NCBI RefSeq assembly: GCF_900115265.1
Contig: NZ_FOVU01000006.1
Span: forward strand, 338,226 to 402,225
Origin: Bradyrhizobium sp. Ghvi
GTDB taxonomy: Bacteria; Pseudomonadota; Alphaproteobacteria; Rhizobiales; Xanthobacteraceae
Length of the DNA stretch: 64,000 bases
Direction of reading: 5' to 3'
Below are positions 51,278 to 60,481 of the stretch, in pieces. The position numbers were made by a program, and so were the translations under genes. Position 1 is the stretch's first letter, and every line of letters starts with the position of its first letter. Under the pieces are notes generated by a model. That model was not told the origin of the DNA. It worked only from the letters and a program-made list of their open reading frames with translations, and did not search any database.

Positions 51278-53077
51278 ATGACCGCCCTGTCAAAAAAACC
51301 CGCGGCGATCCGCGTGGTCCTGCCCTTCGTGTTCCGGCACTGGCTGAAGCAGCCAGCGCGGACGCTCGCTATTGCTCTCGGTCTACTGGGTGCAACCGCC
51401 GCCGACCTGTTCATGCCGGTGTTCTCAGGACATCTGGTCGACGCGCTGACGCAGGGCCCATCCAGCATCGAGGCGCGCCACGCCGCGCTGGTGGCGCTCG
51501 GCGGCATCGTCGTGCTGGGCGCGGCCTCGATGGTGCTGCGCCTGACCGGGCTGCAGGTGATCGTGCCGTTCACGCTGAAGATCATGTCCGACGTGGCGCA
51601 GGACGCGTTCCTGCGCGTGCAGCGCTTCTCGACCGACTGGCACGCCAACTCCTTCGCCGGCTCGACCGTGCGCAAGATCACGCGGGGCATGTGGGCGCTC
51701 GATCTGCTCAACGACACGCTTCTGCTGGCGCTATTGCCATCGCTGGTCGTGCTGATCGGATCGATGATCCTGCTCGGCGTGCACTGGGCCTCGCTCGGCG
51801 CGGTGATCGCGCTCGGCGCGCTTGTCTATGTCACGATGACGGTGCTGTTCTCGACGCGCTATATCGCGCCGGCCGCGCGTGTCTCCAATGCATGGGACAC
51901 CAAGGTGGGCGGCACGCTGGCGGATGCGCTGACCTGCAATGCGGTGGTGAAGTCGTTCGGCGCGGAAGCGCGGGAAGATGCGCGGTTGGCTCGTGTCATC
52001 AAGCGCTGGCGTGTGCGGGTGCGGCGGACCTGGTTTCGCTACAACTACACGGCCATGGCGCAGCTCTCGCTGCTGCTGTGCCTGCGGGGGTCCGTGATCG
52101 GCGGCTCGGTGCTGCTGTGGATGTACGGGCATGCCTCGCCCGGCGACGTCACCTACGTGTTGACGAGCTATTACGTGATCCACGCTTACTTGCGCGACGT
52201 TGGCATGCACATCAACAACCTCCAGCGCTCGGTCAACGACATGGAGGAGCTTGTGGCGATCCATGACGAGCCGATCGGCATTGCCGATGCCGCTGACGCG
52301 CGGCCGATCACAATCGAGGGCGGCGAGATCGTGTTCGACGACGTCACGTTCCACTATGGCGGTCATCGCGCGCCGCTGTATGACGGGTTGTCGATCAGGA
52401 TCCGCGCGGGCGAACGCGTCGGTCTCGTCGGCCGCTCCGGCTCCGGCAAGACGACTTTCGTCAAGCTGGTGCAGCGGCTCTACGACGTCACCGGCGGTCG
52501 CGTGCTGATCGACGGGCAGGATATCTCGAAGGCCACGCAGCAATCGCTGCGCAGCCAGATCGCGATCGTGCAGCAGGAGCCGATCCTGTTTCACCGCTCG
52601 CTTGCCGAGAACATCGCCTATGGCCGGCCCGGCGCCAGCCTGGAGGCGATCGAGCAGGCCGCGCGGCTGGCGAATGCGCACGACTTCATCCTGCGCCTGC
52701 CGAAGGGCTATGGCACCCTGGTCGGCGAGCGCGGCGTGAAGCTGTCGGGCGGCGAGCGGCAGCGCGTGGCGCTGGCGCGCGCCTTCCTGGCGGATGCGCC
52801 GGTGCTGATCCTGGACGAGGCGACCTCGAGCCTGGACTCGGAGTCGGAAGCCCTGATCCAGCAGGCGATGGAACGGCTGATGAAAGGCCGCACCTCGATC
52901 GTGATCGCGCACCGGCTGTCGACGGTGCGCAGCCTCGATCGCATCCTGGTGTTCGACCGCGGCGAGATCGTCGAGCAGGGCACGCATGCCGTGCTCGCGG
53001 GCAAGCCAGGCGGCACCTATCGCAGCCTGTTCGAGCGCCAGGTGGTGGAGCTTGGGCAGATCGCAGCGGCGGAATGA
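51278..53077 (+). CDS. ABC exporter, fused permease and ATPase
   Basis: 599 aa, ATG at 51278. A half-transporter with the exporter layout: about six membrane segments in residues 20-320 and an ATPase domain from about 345. Walker A GRSGSGKTT (385-393), Q-loop VQQEP, signature LSGGERQ (489-495), Walker B ILDEATSS (511-518), and the H-loop in VIAHRLST. Works as a dimer, exporting a lipid, drug or peptide; the substrate is not evident. It precedes a MATE pump by 61 nt on the same strand, so a shared transcript is possible. Confidence 0.93.
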   Translation: MTALSKKPAAIRVVLPFVFRHWLKQPARTLAIALGLLGATAADLFMPVFSGHLVDALTQGPSSIEARHAALVALGGIVVLGAASMVLRLTGLQVIVPFTLKIMSDVAQDAFLRVQRFSTDWHANSFAGSTVRKITRGMWALDLLNDTLLLALLPSLVVLIGSMILLGVHWASLGAVIALGALVYVTMTVLFSTRYIAPAARVSNAWDTKVGGTLADALTCNAVVKSFGAEAREDARLARVIKRWRVRVRRTWFRYNYTAMAQLSLLLCLRGSVIGGSVLLWMYGHASPGDVTYVLTSYYVIHAYLRDVGMHINNLQRSVNDMEELVAIHDEPIGIADAADARPITIEGGEIVFDDVTFHYGGHRAPLYDGLSIRIRAGERVGLVGRSGSGKTTFVKLVQRLYDVTGGRVLIDGQDISKATQQSLRSQIAIVQQEPILFHRSLAENIAYGRPGASLEAIEQAARLANAHDFILRLPKGYGTLVGERGVKLSGGERQRVALARAFLADAPVLILDEATSSLDSESEALIQQAMERLMKGRTSIVIAHRLSTVRSLDRILVFDRGEIVEQGTHAVLAGKPGGTYRSLFERQVVELGQIAAAE

Positions 53078-53138
53078 GCGTGGAATGGCGCGTGGCTGAC
53101 GGCGATCGTCGGCCAGGACCGCCGGAGGATGGAATGAG

Positions 53139-54545
53139 ATGAAAGACCTCACGCACGGCTCCGTCGTGAGCCATATTCTGAGCATGGCGCCACCGATCGT
53201 GGTCGGCATGATCACGATCATGATCTGCCAGCTGGTCGACTTGTACTTCGTCTCGGGCCTGGGCGAGGCGGCGATCGCGGGTGTTGCTGCGGCCGGCAAT
53301 GCGGGCTTTCTCGTCAATGCGCTGATGCAGGTGCTCGGCGTCGGCACGGTGGCGCTGATGTCACACGCGGTCGGCCGTAAGGATCGCGACGATGCCAATC
53401 TCGTCTTCAACCAGTCGGTCGTGCTGTCCGTGCTGTTCGGCTTGCTGACATTGGCCGCGGGTCTTGCGCTTTCGCGCCCCTATATGCGCGCGATTGCGGC
53501 GGACCAAGCCACGATCGAGGCCGGCACGACCTATTTGCTTTGGTTCATGCCGGCGCTCGCGTTGCAATTCGCGACGCAGGTGATGGCGTCCGCATTGCGG
53601 GCCACCGGCATCGTGCGGCCGAGCATGCTGGTGCAGGCGCTCGCCGTGACCATCAACATCGCGCTGGCACCGGTGCTGATCACGGGGTGGGGCACCGGAC
53701 ATGCGCTTGGTGTCGCCGGAGCGGGCCTTGCAAGCTCCATCGCGGTTGGCGTCGGCGTGCTGATGCTGCTGGTCTATTTCCTCAGGCTGGAGCGTTACGT
53801 CGCGTTTCATCCGGCGCAATGGCGTCCGCAGCTTCGGCAGTGGAAGAGAATCCTCAATGTCGGGCTTCCCGCCGGCGGCGAGTTCGTGATGGTCTTCGTC
53901 GTCATGGCGGTGGGCTATTACGTGCTGAGCGTATTCGGCCCGGCGGCGCAGGCGGGATTCGGCATCGGGACGCGGCTGCTGGGTCTGATCCAGATGCCGG
54001 CACTCGCCATCGCGCTTGCCGCAGGGCCAATCGCCGGCCAGAATTTCGGCGCCGGCAATGGCGCGCGTGTGCGGGAGACTTTTGTCAAGGCATCGCTCAT
54101 GGCGACAGCCGTGATGACGGCTTTTCTGATCGTCGCGCAGTTCGCGCCTGGTCTGCTGCTTGCAGGGTTCTCGAGCGATCGGGAGACGATGGCGGTTGCG
54201 TCACTTTTTCTGCGTATCGTCTCATTCAACATGGTGGCGCAGGGGCTGATCTTTGTCTGCTCCAGCATGTTCCAGGGACTGGGCAATACCAAGCCGGTGT
54301 TGTGGACCTCGGCAATGCGGGTCTTGACCTATTCCTTGCCGTCGATCTGGCTCTCGACGTGGCCGGGCTTCCGGATGGAGCACGTCTGGTACTTGTCGAT
54401 CGTCACCAACGCGCTGCAGGGCGCCCTGAGCGTGTCGCTGTTGCTGCGCGAATTCGGGAAGCGGCTTGCGCCGTCAGCCCACCAGAAAATAAGGGAGCCG
54501 ACAGATCCTGAGCCTGTCGCATCGCCGCTGCGCGAGCCCGCGTAG
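53139..54545 (+). CDS. MATE-family efflux transporter
   Basis: 468 aa, ATG at 53139 after GGATGGAATGAG. Twelve membrane segments; two related halves begin with SMAPPIVVGMITIMICQLVDLYFVSGLGEAAIAGVAAAGN and LNVGLPAGGEFVMVFVVMAVGYYVLSVFGPAAQAGFGIG, each the MatE domain start. These are Na+ or H+ driven drug antiporters. It may act with the ABC exporter before it. The end of the gene meets a hairpin shared with the convergent TauE gene. Confidence 0.93.
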   Translation: MKDLTHGSVVSHILSMAPPIVVGMITIMICQLVDLYFVSGLGEAAIAGVAAAGNAGFLVNALMQVLGVGTVALMSHAVGRKDRDDANLVFNQSVVLSVLFGLLTLAAGLALSRPYMRAIAADQATIEAGTTYLLWFMPALALQFATQVMASALRATGIVRPSMLVQALAVTINIALAPVLITGWGTGHALGVAGAGLASSIAVGVGVLMLLVYFLRLERYVAFHPAQWRPQLRQWKRILNVGLPAGGEFVMVFVVMAVGYYVLSVFGPAAQAGFGIGTRLLGLIQMPALAIALAAGPIAGQNFGAGNGARVRETFVKASLMATAVMTAFLIVAQFAPGLLLAGFSSDRETMAVASLFLRIVSFNMVAQGLIFVCSSMFQGLGNTKPVLWTSAMRVLTYSLPSIWLSTWPGFRMEHVWYLSIVTNALQGALSVSLLLREFGKRLAPSAHQKIREPTDPEPVASPLREPA

Positions 54546-54571
54546 CGAGGCTCCCTTGGCTTGGTTCTCCA

Positions 54572-54604
54572 CCCACGGCTCCGGCACGTCTGCCGCGCCG
54601 TGGG
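54572..54604. terminator. Bidirectional hairpin between convergent genes
   Basis: CCCACGGC / GCCGTGGG outer arms with an inner CGGCA / TGCCG pair, forming one long stem. It lies between the MATE stop (54545) and the TauE stop (54614). Few T residues follow. Confidence 0.55.
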
Positions 54605-54613
54605 AAAGCAAGA

Positions 54614-55357
54614 CTAGTGCGCGCCGAGACTGTTCCAGACCAGGGTAGCGCCAGACAGGAATAGCAAGCCGAGCACGACGTCGCCAAAGTGCTTGTCGCT
54701 GAGTGCGTGATAGACCCGCGCGCCGGCCCATGCGCCGATCAAGGTACCCGGGAATGCGACCATCGCGAGCCAGACCACCTTGAAGGCGACCAGGCCCGAG
54801 ACCGTCTGCAACACCAGCGCGGTGGCGAGCACCGTGAAATTGAACAGCTGGAAGATGCCGCGCCGCTCGTGCTTGTTCCAGCCGCGGATGTTGGCCCAGA
54901 GGATCGGCAGCGGGCCCGACAACCCGGCGAGGCCGCCCAGAATGCCGCCGGCAAACCCGATCGCGCCGTCGGCGATGCGGCCGCCGAACTTGATGGCGAG
55001 GGGCCTCTTGTTGAGGTACAGCGCGGTCGGGAAGATCAGCAGCAGCACGCCGACGCTGAGCTTGAACACTTTGGGATCGGCGGAGGCGACCAGCATGGTC
55101 CCGAGCGGCACGCCGATCAGTCCGCCGATCAGGAACGGCCATACCAGCGAGAGGTCAAAGCTCTTCCACATCGACGGCAGCGTGGAGGTCTGTGCGATCA
55201 CCGAGCAGATCAGCACCAGGGGCACCGCGAGCGAGGGCGGCAGCACGTAGAGCCAGATGCCGAGCGCCATCAGCGCCGTGCCGAACCCTGCGAGCCCCGA
55301 GACGAATCCGCCGGCCAGTGCGCCGAACAGAATCAGGGCATAGGAGGACGTTTCCAC
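54614..55357 (-). CDS. TauE/SafE family membrane permease
   Basis: 247 aa, ATG at 55357. Eight hydrophobic segments in two related halves: ALAGGFVSGLAGFGTALMALGIWLYVLPPSLAVPLVLICSVIAQ and DGAIGFAGGILGGLAGLSGPLPILWANIRGWNKHE. These glycine-rich repeats are typical of the TauE/SafE exporters of sulfite, organosulfonates or other anions. It lies between a pump and the MocR-type regulator but on its own transcript. Confidence 0.9.
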   Translation of the reverse strand: METSSYALILFGALAGGFVSGLAGFGTALMALGIWLYVLPPSLAVPLVLICSVIAQTSTLPSMWKSFDLSLVWPFLIGGLIGVPLGTMLVASADPKVFKLSVGVLLLIFPTALYLNKRPLAIKFGGRIADGAIGFAGGILGGLAGLSGPLPILWANIRGWNKHERRGIFQLFNFTVLATALVLQTVSGLVAFKVVWLAMVAFPGTLIGAWAGARVYHALSDKHFGDVVLGLLFLSGATLVWNSLGAH

Positions 55358-55450
55358 CAGTGAATTCCCGTCGTGACCTGCGATTCCGAAGCCGTGATCG
55401 CCTCACGGCGCATAGCACAAATGCGGCATGAAACGTCAATTTCAAAATTG

Positions 55451-56821
55451 CTAGACGATCTGCCTGGTATCAGCAGGCCTGTGGAGCGCGCCGACGAGGA
55501 TGCGCAACGCTTCGCTCAATTCGGAGCGGTTGCGCGCTGCGCCGAGCGAGACGCGCGCCGCGTGCGGCGGTTGCCCGTCGACCGCGAAGGCGTCGCCGGC
55601 AACGATCGCGAGCCCGTTGCGCAAGAGGTCCGCCGCGAGATCCGGCCGCCCCGCGGGCAAGTGCAGCCACAAATGATGCGCCGCCGGCTTCGCCTGAAAT
55701 TGAAATGCCGTCAATGCACGTTGCGCCAATTGCTGGCGGCCGATCGCCTCGTTACGGATCGCGGTGATGATGCGATCGGCGACGCCGCTCTCGAGCCAAT
55801 GCGTCACCAGCGCGACCATCAGCGGCGCCGGCATCTGCACGGTCGCCTGCAACAAGCTCCTCATCTCCTGTTGTGTTGCGCTGTCGGGCGTCAGCAGATA
55901 GGCGACGCGCAGCGCCGGCGCGATGCATTTTGACAGCGTGGTCGCCAGATATGTCCGCTCCGGGATGAGGTTGGCGATCGGCGAGGCCGAGCGGTCGAGC
56001 AGCCCGTAGGCATCGTCCTCGATCAGAACAGTATCGGTATCGCGGATGATCTTGGCGATTGCGTTGCGCCGCTCGGGGGCAAGCGTCGCCGTGGTCGGAT
56101 TGTGCAGCGTCGGAATGAGATAGACGGCCCTGGGCTTGTGCGTGCGACAGGCTTTCGCCAGCGCATCGGGCAGGATGCCGCCGTCATCCATCGACACACC
56201 GACAAGCTTGATACCGAGCTGCGCCGCCGCGGCCTTGATACCTGGGAAAGTGACGACTTCCGTCAGCACCGCGTCTCCCGGCCGCGCAAGGTGCGCGAGC
56301 AGGTTGAACAGGATCGTCTGCGCGCCGGGAAAGACCACAAGCTTGTCGGCCTGCGCGTGCGGAACACGTGCCCGCATCCAGTGCGCGGCGACCTCGCGCT
56401 CATGCGCGCTGCCGCCGGGCGGCTGGTAATTGAGAAATGCGGTCAGGCCGGATTGCGCGCGTATGGCTTCGAGGCCGGCGACGATGCGCTCCTCGAGCCG
56501 CGCTTCGAGCGGATGCGGCGGCACGTTCATCGACAGGTCGATCGCAATGGGATGCGGCAGGTCGACCGCGCGGCGCGCGCTGGTCTCCGACACGAACGAT
56601 CCCTGGCCGACGCGGGCTTCCATGATGCCGCGACGCCGCGCCTCGGTGTAGGCCCGTGTCACCGTGGTGAGGTCAATGCCGAGCGCCTTGGCGAGCGCGC
56701 GCTGCGTCGGCAATTGCTGTCCTCGCACCAGCCGGCCGGCAGCGATGTCGGCCTCCATGGCGTCGACGATGCGCTGGTAGCGCGGCCCTGACAGCTCCGA
56801 GATTGTAGGGGTCCACTCCAT
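55451..56821 (-). CDS. MocR/PdxR-type regulator (GntR domain fused to aminotransferase)
   Basis: 456 aa, ATG at 56821. Residues 10-80 are a GntR winged helix (YQRIVDAMEADIAAGRLVRGQQLPTQRALAKALGIDLTTVTRAYTEARRRG). The rest is a fold type I aminotransferase: PGAQTILFNLLAHLARPGD, LIPTLHNPTT (235-244), IEDDAYG (268-273) and PLP Lys298 in TTLSKCIAP. MocR proteins such as GabR and PdxR use PLP-amino acid adducts as signals, with little or no catalysis. The divergent DUF983 gene is the nearest target, and two direct repeats lie between. Confidence 0.92.
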   Translation of the reverse strand: MEWTPTISELSGPRYQRIVDAMEADIAAGRLVRGQQLPTQRALAKALGIDLTTVTRAYTEARRRGIMEARVGQGSFVSETSARRAVDLPHPIAIDLSMNVPPHPLEARLEERIVAGLEAIRAQSGLTAFLNYQPPGGSAHEREVAAHWMRARVPHAQADKLVVFPGAQTILFNLLAHLARPGDAVLTEVVTFPGIKAAAAQLGIKLVGVSMDDGGILPDALAKACRTHKPRAVYLIPTLHNPTTATLAPERRNAIAKIIRDTDTVLIEDDAYGLLDRSASPIANLIPERTYLATTLSKCIAPALRVAYLLTPDSATQQEMRSLLQATVQMPAPLMVALVTHWLESGVADRIITAIRNEAIGRQQLAQRALTAFQFQAKPAAHHLWLHLPAGRPDLAADLLRNGLAIVAGDAFAVDGQPPHAARVSLGAARNRSELSEALRILVGALHRPADTRQIV

Positions 56822-56846
56822 GCAATTAGACCCTTATCCTTTGAAT

Positions 56847-56874
56847 GTATGGAAGCAAAATATTATTGTATGGA
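56847..56874. promoter_or_regulatory. Direct repeats between the MocR regulator and DUF983
   Basis: Two copies of GTATGGA at 56847-56853 and 56868-56874, spaced 21 nt start to start, that is two DNA turns, within an AT-rich stretch just after the regulator start. MocR dimers bind direct repeats in this kind of arrangement (established for GabR/PdxR). Confidence 0.65.
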
Positions 56875-56899
56875 CCATCAAAACGGAAGAGGTGTGGTC

Positions 56900-57331
56900 A
56901 TGGCGACCGGTTCAGTCTCTCTGGCAAGGGCGATGTGGCGCGGCTTTCGCGGCAAGTGCCCGAACTGTGGCGAAGGCCATCTGTTCGGCCGCTTCCTGAA
57001 AGTGGCGGCCGCTTGCGATCGTTGCGGCGAGGAGCTGTTTCACCAGCGCGCCGATGACTTCCCGGCCTATCTCGTGATGGTCGTGGTCGGCCATCTCGTG
57101 GTGCCGGCGATCCTCGCGGTCGAGACCGCTTATGCACCGCCGGTGTGGCTGCAACTCGCGGTGTGGCTGCCGGTGACGCTGTTTGCCTCGCTCGCGCTGC
57201 TGCAACCGACCAAGGGCGCCATCGTTGGCCTGCAATGGCAGATCGGCATGCATGGGTTCGAGGCCAGCAAGCTGCGGCGCGAAGCCGGTCAGCTTGCGCC
57301 AGTGCTGGTGAAGACACCGCGCGCTGCCTGA
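56900..57331 (+). CDS. DUF983 family protein
   Basis: 143 aa from the ATG at 56900 (GGAAGAGG upstream); earlier ATGs at 56849 and 56870 are less well supported. A zinc-ribbon-like start FRGKCPNCGEGHLFGRFLKVAAACDRCGEELFHQRADDFPAYLVMVVVGH followed by two membrane segments (about 70-90 and 98-115). This is the DUF983 family common in alphaproteobacteria, membrane proteins of unknown role. It may be controlled by the divergent MocR regulator. Confidence 0.85.
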   Translation: MATGSVSLARAMWRGFRGKCPNCGEGHLFGRFLKVAAACDRCGEELFHQRADDFPAYLVMVVVGHLVVPAILAVETAYAPPVWLQLAVWLPVTLFASLALLQPTKGAIVGLQWQIGMHGFEASKLRREAGQLAPVLVKTPRAA

Positions 57332-57395
57332 GGCAGCTGGCGGCGTTTACATCGCGCAGGCCATCGCTACACTCCATCGCATCAAAACAAGAACG

Positions 57396-58121
57396 ATGGA
57401 AACGCCGATGGCCACTCGCGCAAAAACCTTCCTGCTTTGTCATGGCGCGTGGTCCGGCGGATGGGCCTGGAAGAAGATGCATCCGCTGATGGTCCAGGCC
57501 GGCCACCGGCTGATCGCGCCGACCTACACCGGGCTCGGCGAGCGATCGCATCTCGCAAGTCCGGCGATTGAGCTCGAAACGCATATCCAGGACATCCTCA
57601 ACGTCATCCGGTTCGAGGATCTCAGCGACGTCGTGCTGCTCGGCCACAGTTACGGCGGCATGGTCGCGACAGGCGTTACCGATCGCGCGCGTGAGCGCAT
57701 CACGCAGCTAATCTATCTCGACGCCTTCGTGCCGCACGACGGCCAGTCGCTGTTTGATCTCAACGAAGGTGGCCGTGAGCCGATGCGCAAGGCAGCTGCC
57801 GCAGGTGACGGCTATCGCATTCCGCCGAACCCGCCGCCGCCGGATACGCCGCAGGCCGATCTCGCCTGGCTCGATGCGCGTCGCATCAACATGCCGCTCA
57901 AGTGTTTTGAAACGAAGCTGAAGCTTCAGCACGGCGAACCGGCGATCCCGCGGAGCTACATCTACTGCAAACGCATTCCGCCCGGCGATGTGTTCGGCCA
58001 GTTTGCACGACGCGCGAAGAGCGAGGAGGGCTGGCGCTATTTCGAGCTCGACGCGAGTCACGCGCCGAACGTGACGGCGCCGGAGGCTTTGATGGGCGTG
58101 TTGCAGGAGATCGTCGGTTAA
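57396..58121 (+). CDS. Alpha/beta hydrolase
   Basis: 241 aa from the ATG at 57396; the ATG at 57408 is an alternative. Alpha/beta fold with LLCHGAWSGGWAWKKMHPLM (oxyanion region), GHRLIAPTYTGLGERSHL, the nucleophile in LLGHSYGGMVATG, YLDAFVPHDGQS and a late LDASHAPNVTAPEAL supplying His. The set looks like the plant-esterase/HNL-like hydrolases (salicylate methyl ester type); the substrate is unknown. No signal peptide. Confidence 0.87.
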   Translation: METPMATRAKTFLLCHGAWSGGWAWKKMHPLMVQAGHRLIAPTYTGLGERSHLASPAIELETHIQDILNVIRFEDLSDVVLLGHSYGGMVATGVTDRARERITQLIYLDAFVPHDGQSLFDLNEGGREPMRKAAAAGDGYRIPPNPPPPDTPQADLAWLDARRINMPLKCFETKLKLQHGEPAIPRSYIYCKRIPPGDVFGQFARRAKSEEGWRYFELDASHAPNVTAPEALMGVLQEIVG

Positions 58122-58129
58122 GTCTCGCC

Positions 58130-58230
58130 GTCATTCCGGGGCGTGCGCAGCACGAGCCCGGAGTTCATTCATCCACAAACTCTGCGGGCCGATGGATTCC
58201 GGGCTCTCGCTTCGCGAGCCCCGGAATGAC
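58130..58230. repeat. Palindromic repeat, GTCATTCCGGGGC family, copy 3
   Basis: GTCATTCCGGGGCGTGCGC at the left and GAGCCCCGGAATGAC at the right, with CGAGCCCGGAGTTCATTC / GATTCCGGGCTCTCG inside. Confidence 0.85.
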
Positions 58231-58283
58231 GGTCCAAATTGGTGAGGGGTCCGATGCGGTTGGCATCGAACCCCTCGTCGCAA

Positions 58284-58705
58284 GGCATCAGCCGGCCTGT
58301 AAGCCGGGTTCTGTAGGGCACCGCCCGCTTGCGCAAGCGATACGTGACGGCCATTCCTCTGGGACCATGTTCGCACATGGCCTCGAGCAACCTACCCGGA
58401 CGGCGGGCCTGACATCGCCCCGCGGCGTTATCGCTTTCGCGAACAGCCCGCTTAAGCCGTCCCTATTCGGTTTTGCTCCCGGTGGGGTTTACCATGCCGG
58501 CTCCGTTGCCGGAGCCGCGGTGCGCTCTTACCGCACCTTTTCACCCTTACTTCCTCCGAGGAGGGAGCGGTTCGTTCTCTGTGGCACTTTCCCTGGGGTC
58601 GCCCCCGCCGGACGTTATCCGGCACCGCATGTCAAGGGAGCCCGGACTTTCCTCCCCGGCGGCCTTTCGACACTTGCAGGGGCGGCCGTCCGGCCGACTG
58701 ACGGC
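58284..58705 (-). ncRNA. rnpB: RNase P RNA (class A)
   Basis: Read on the minus strand: a P1 arm CAGTCGGCC at the 5' end pairing with GGCCGGCTG at the 3' end, then CGAAAGGCCGCCGGGGAGGAAAGTCCGGGCTCC, the invariant GAGGAAAGTCCGGGCTC of bacterial RNase P RNA, the CACAGAGAACGAACCGC-type block, GGTAAGAGCGCACC, a long P12 region, and AGGTTGCTCGAGG with the CCCAGAGGAATGGCCGTCAC end, then CTACAGAACCCGGCTTACAGG, the usual CCA-binding loop and 3' part. About 420 nt, the right length. The RNA is the catalytic part of tRNA 5' processing. Confidence 0.97.
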
Positions 58706-58850
58706 CTAGGCAATGAGCATTTGTGACGGTTTCGTCAAGGCAATATCCCGCGCTACCCGGCCTCGAAATAATTTATCCTGAAGATGTCGTTTGGCGGGTG
58801 ACCCGTTCGACTGGATGTCGGTGATCCCACCGAACAACAGGAGCCAGGCA

Positions 58851-59204
58851 ATGCAATATCTGCTGATGATCTACCAGAACGAGGCCGAGTACGCGAAGAT
58901 CGACACGGGAACCAGCCAGAAAATGTCGGCAGAGTATGAGGCCTTCACGCAATCCATCGTCCGGAATGGCAATTTCAAGGCCGGCGACCGGCTGCGGCCG
59001 ACCACGACCGCGACGACGGTGCGCGTGCGCGATGGCAAGACGCTGACGACCGACGGTCCATTTGCGGAGACGCGCGAACAACTCGGCGGCTACTATCTCA
59101 TTGAGGCCAAGGATCTCAATGCGGCGATCGAGATCGCGGCCCGCATTCCCAGCGCGCGCATCGGGTCGATCGAGGTGCGGCCGATCTGGGTCTACGACAA
59201 GTGA
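58851..59204 (+). CDS. YCII/DGPF-domain protein
   Basis: 117 aa, ATG at 58851 after ACAGGAGCC. MQYLLMIYQNEAEYAKID, GDRLRPTTTATTVRVRDGK, then the TDGPFAETREQLGGYYLIEAKDLNAAIEIAARIPSA block that names the DGPF (YCII-like) family, and EVRPIWVYD at the end. Proteins of this group are regularly next to ECF42 sigma factor genes, as here, 22 nt upstream. The pair is thought to be coregulated. Exact role not known. Confidence 0.9.
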   Translation: MQYLLMIYQNEAEYAKIDTGTSQKMSAEYEAFTQSIVRNGNFKAGDRLRPTTTATTVRVRDGKTLTTDGPFAETREQLGGYYLIEAKDLNAAIEIAARIPSARIGSIEVRPIWVYDK

Positions 59205-59226
59205 CGGCTGAGCCGCGCATCGACGC

Positions 59227-60462
59227 ATGACGCCGACCGACATCGACAAGGTCTTTCGCGACGAGGCGGGGCGGGCGCTGGCCACCCTGATCCGCCTCGT
59301 CGGCGATTTCGATCTCGCCGAGGACGCGCTCCAGGACGCGTTCGCGGTTGCGCTGGAGCGCTGGTCGGTTTGCGAACTGCCCGGCAATCCGCGCGCCTGG
59401 CTGGTCAATGTTGCGCGCAACAAGGCGATCGATCGTGTCCGCCGCCAGGCCGCCTTCCGCGGCAAGCAGCAGGCGCTGCTGCACGAGCTCGAGCTCAACG
59501 CCCAAGCGCCGGCCGAGCCGCCGGCGATGCTCGACGACGACATGCTGCGGTTGATCTTCACCTGCTGCCATCCGGCGTTCGCGTCCGAAGTCCAGGTCGC
59601 GCTGACGCTGCGCACGGTCTGCGGCCTCTCCACGGCCCAGGTCGCGCGCGCGTTCCTGGTCAGTGAAGACGCGATGGGACAGCGCCTCGTTCGCGCCAAG
59701 CAGAAGATCAGGCTTGCCGGCATTCCCTATGAAGTGCCCGAGCCCGACGCGCTGGCGCCGCGGCTCGACGGCGTGCTCGCCGTGATCTATCTCGTTTTCA
59801 CCGAAGGCTATGTCGCAACCTCGGGCGCGGACCTGATGCGGCCCGATCTCGCGGCCGAAGCGATCAGGCTCGCGCGCTTGCTCGACCGTCTGATGCCCGA
59901 TCGCGCCGCGATCAAGGGGCTGCTGGCCCTGATGCTGCTGCACGATGCGCGCCGCGCCGGCCGCGAAACTGCAGCCGGTGACATCGTGCTGCTGGAAGAA
60001 CAGGACCGCTCACTCTGGGATCGCGCGCAGATCGAGGAAGGCTCGCGTCTCGTCGATGACGCGCTGCGCGTGCCGGGGCGGCCGCAGCCTTATGTGGTGC
60101 AGGCCGCCATTGCCGCGCTGCATGCCCGCGCGCCGAGCTATGGTCAAACCGACTGGCCGCAGATTGCGGGGCTTTATGAAGTCCTGGTGCGCATCAATCC
60201 GTCGCCGGTGATCGAGCTCAACCATGCCGCCGCGATCTCGATGGTTGACGGCCCGGCGCGCGCCCTCGACCTTGTCGACGCGACCGCCGCACGCGGTGGG
60301 CTCGATGGTTACGAGCTGCTGCCCGCCGTGCGCGCGGATCTGTTGCGACGGCTCGGGCGGAAGCAGGAAGCACGCGATGCCTATGCTGCCGCGACGGCGG
60401 CGACGCAATTGGAGCCGTTACGACGATTGTATGCGCGGCGGGTGAGGGAGATGGGCGACTAG
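59227..60462 (+). CDS. ECF42-type RNA polymerase sigma factor
   Basis: 411 aa, ATG at 59227. The N-terminal third has sigma region 2 (GRALATLIRLVGDFDLAEDALQDAFAVALERW, with NPRAWLVNVARNKAIDRVRR) and region 4 (LRTVCGLSTAQVARAFLVSEDAMGQRLVRAKQKIR). The C-terminal two thirds (about 190-411) are alpha-helical: LAVIYLVFTEGYVATSG, LARLLDRLMPDRAAIKGLLALMLLHDARRAGR, GLYEVLVRINPSPVIELNHAAAI, TPR-like and typical of ECF42. Such sigma factors have no anti-sigma factor; the C-terminus carries the control. Its usual target is the DGPF gene in front. Confidence 0.92.
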   Translation: MTPTDIDKVFRDEAGRALATLIRLVGDFDLAEDALQDAFAVALERWSVCELPGNPRAWLVNVARNKAIDRVRRQAAFRGKQQALLHELELNAQAPAEPPAMLDDDMLRLIFTCCHPAFASEVQVALTLRTVCGLSTAQVARAFLVSEDAMGQRLVRAKQKIRLAGIPYEVPEPDALAPRLDGVLAVIYLVFTEGYVATSGADLMRPDLAAEAIRLARLLDRLMPDRAAIKGLLALMLLHDARRAGRETAAGDIVLLEEQDRSLWDRAQIEEGSRLVDDALRVPGRPQPYVVQAAIAALHARAPSYGQTDWPQIAGLYEVLVRINPSPVIELNHAAAISMVDGPARALDLVDATAARGGLDGYELLPAVRADLLRRLGRKQEARDAYAAATAATQLEPLRRLYARRVREMGD

Positions 60463-60481
60463 TCGCTCAAACCCGGCCTCG

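Noticed and set aside
51731..53410. A 559-codon minus-strand open frame opposite the ABC exporter and MATE genes
   Set aside because: It crosses two genes with complete motifs and has no coherent protein features.
58226..58726. Open frame of 166 codons across rnpB
   Set aside because: The region is the RNase P RNA gene on the minus strand; the frame is incidental.
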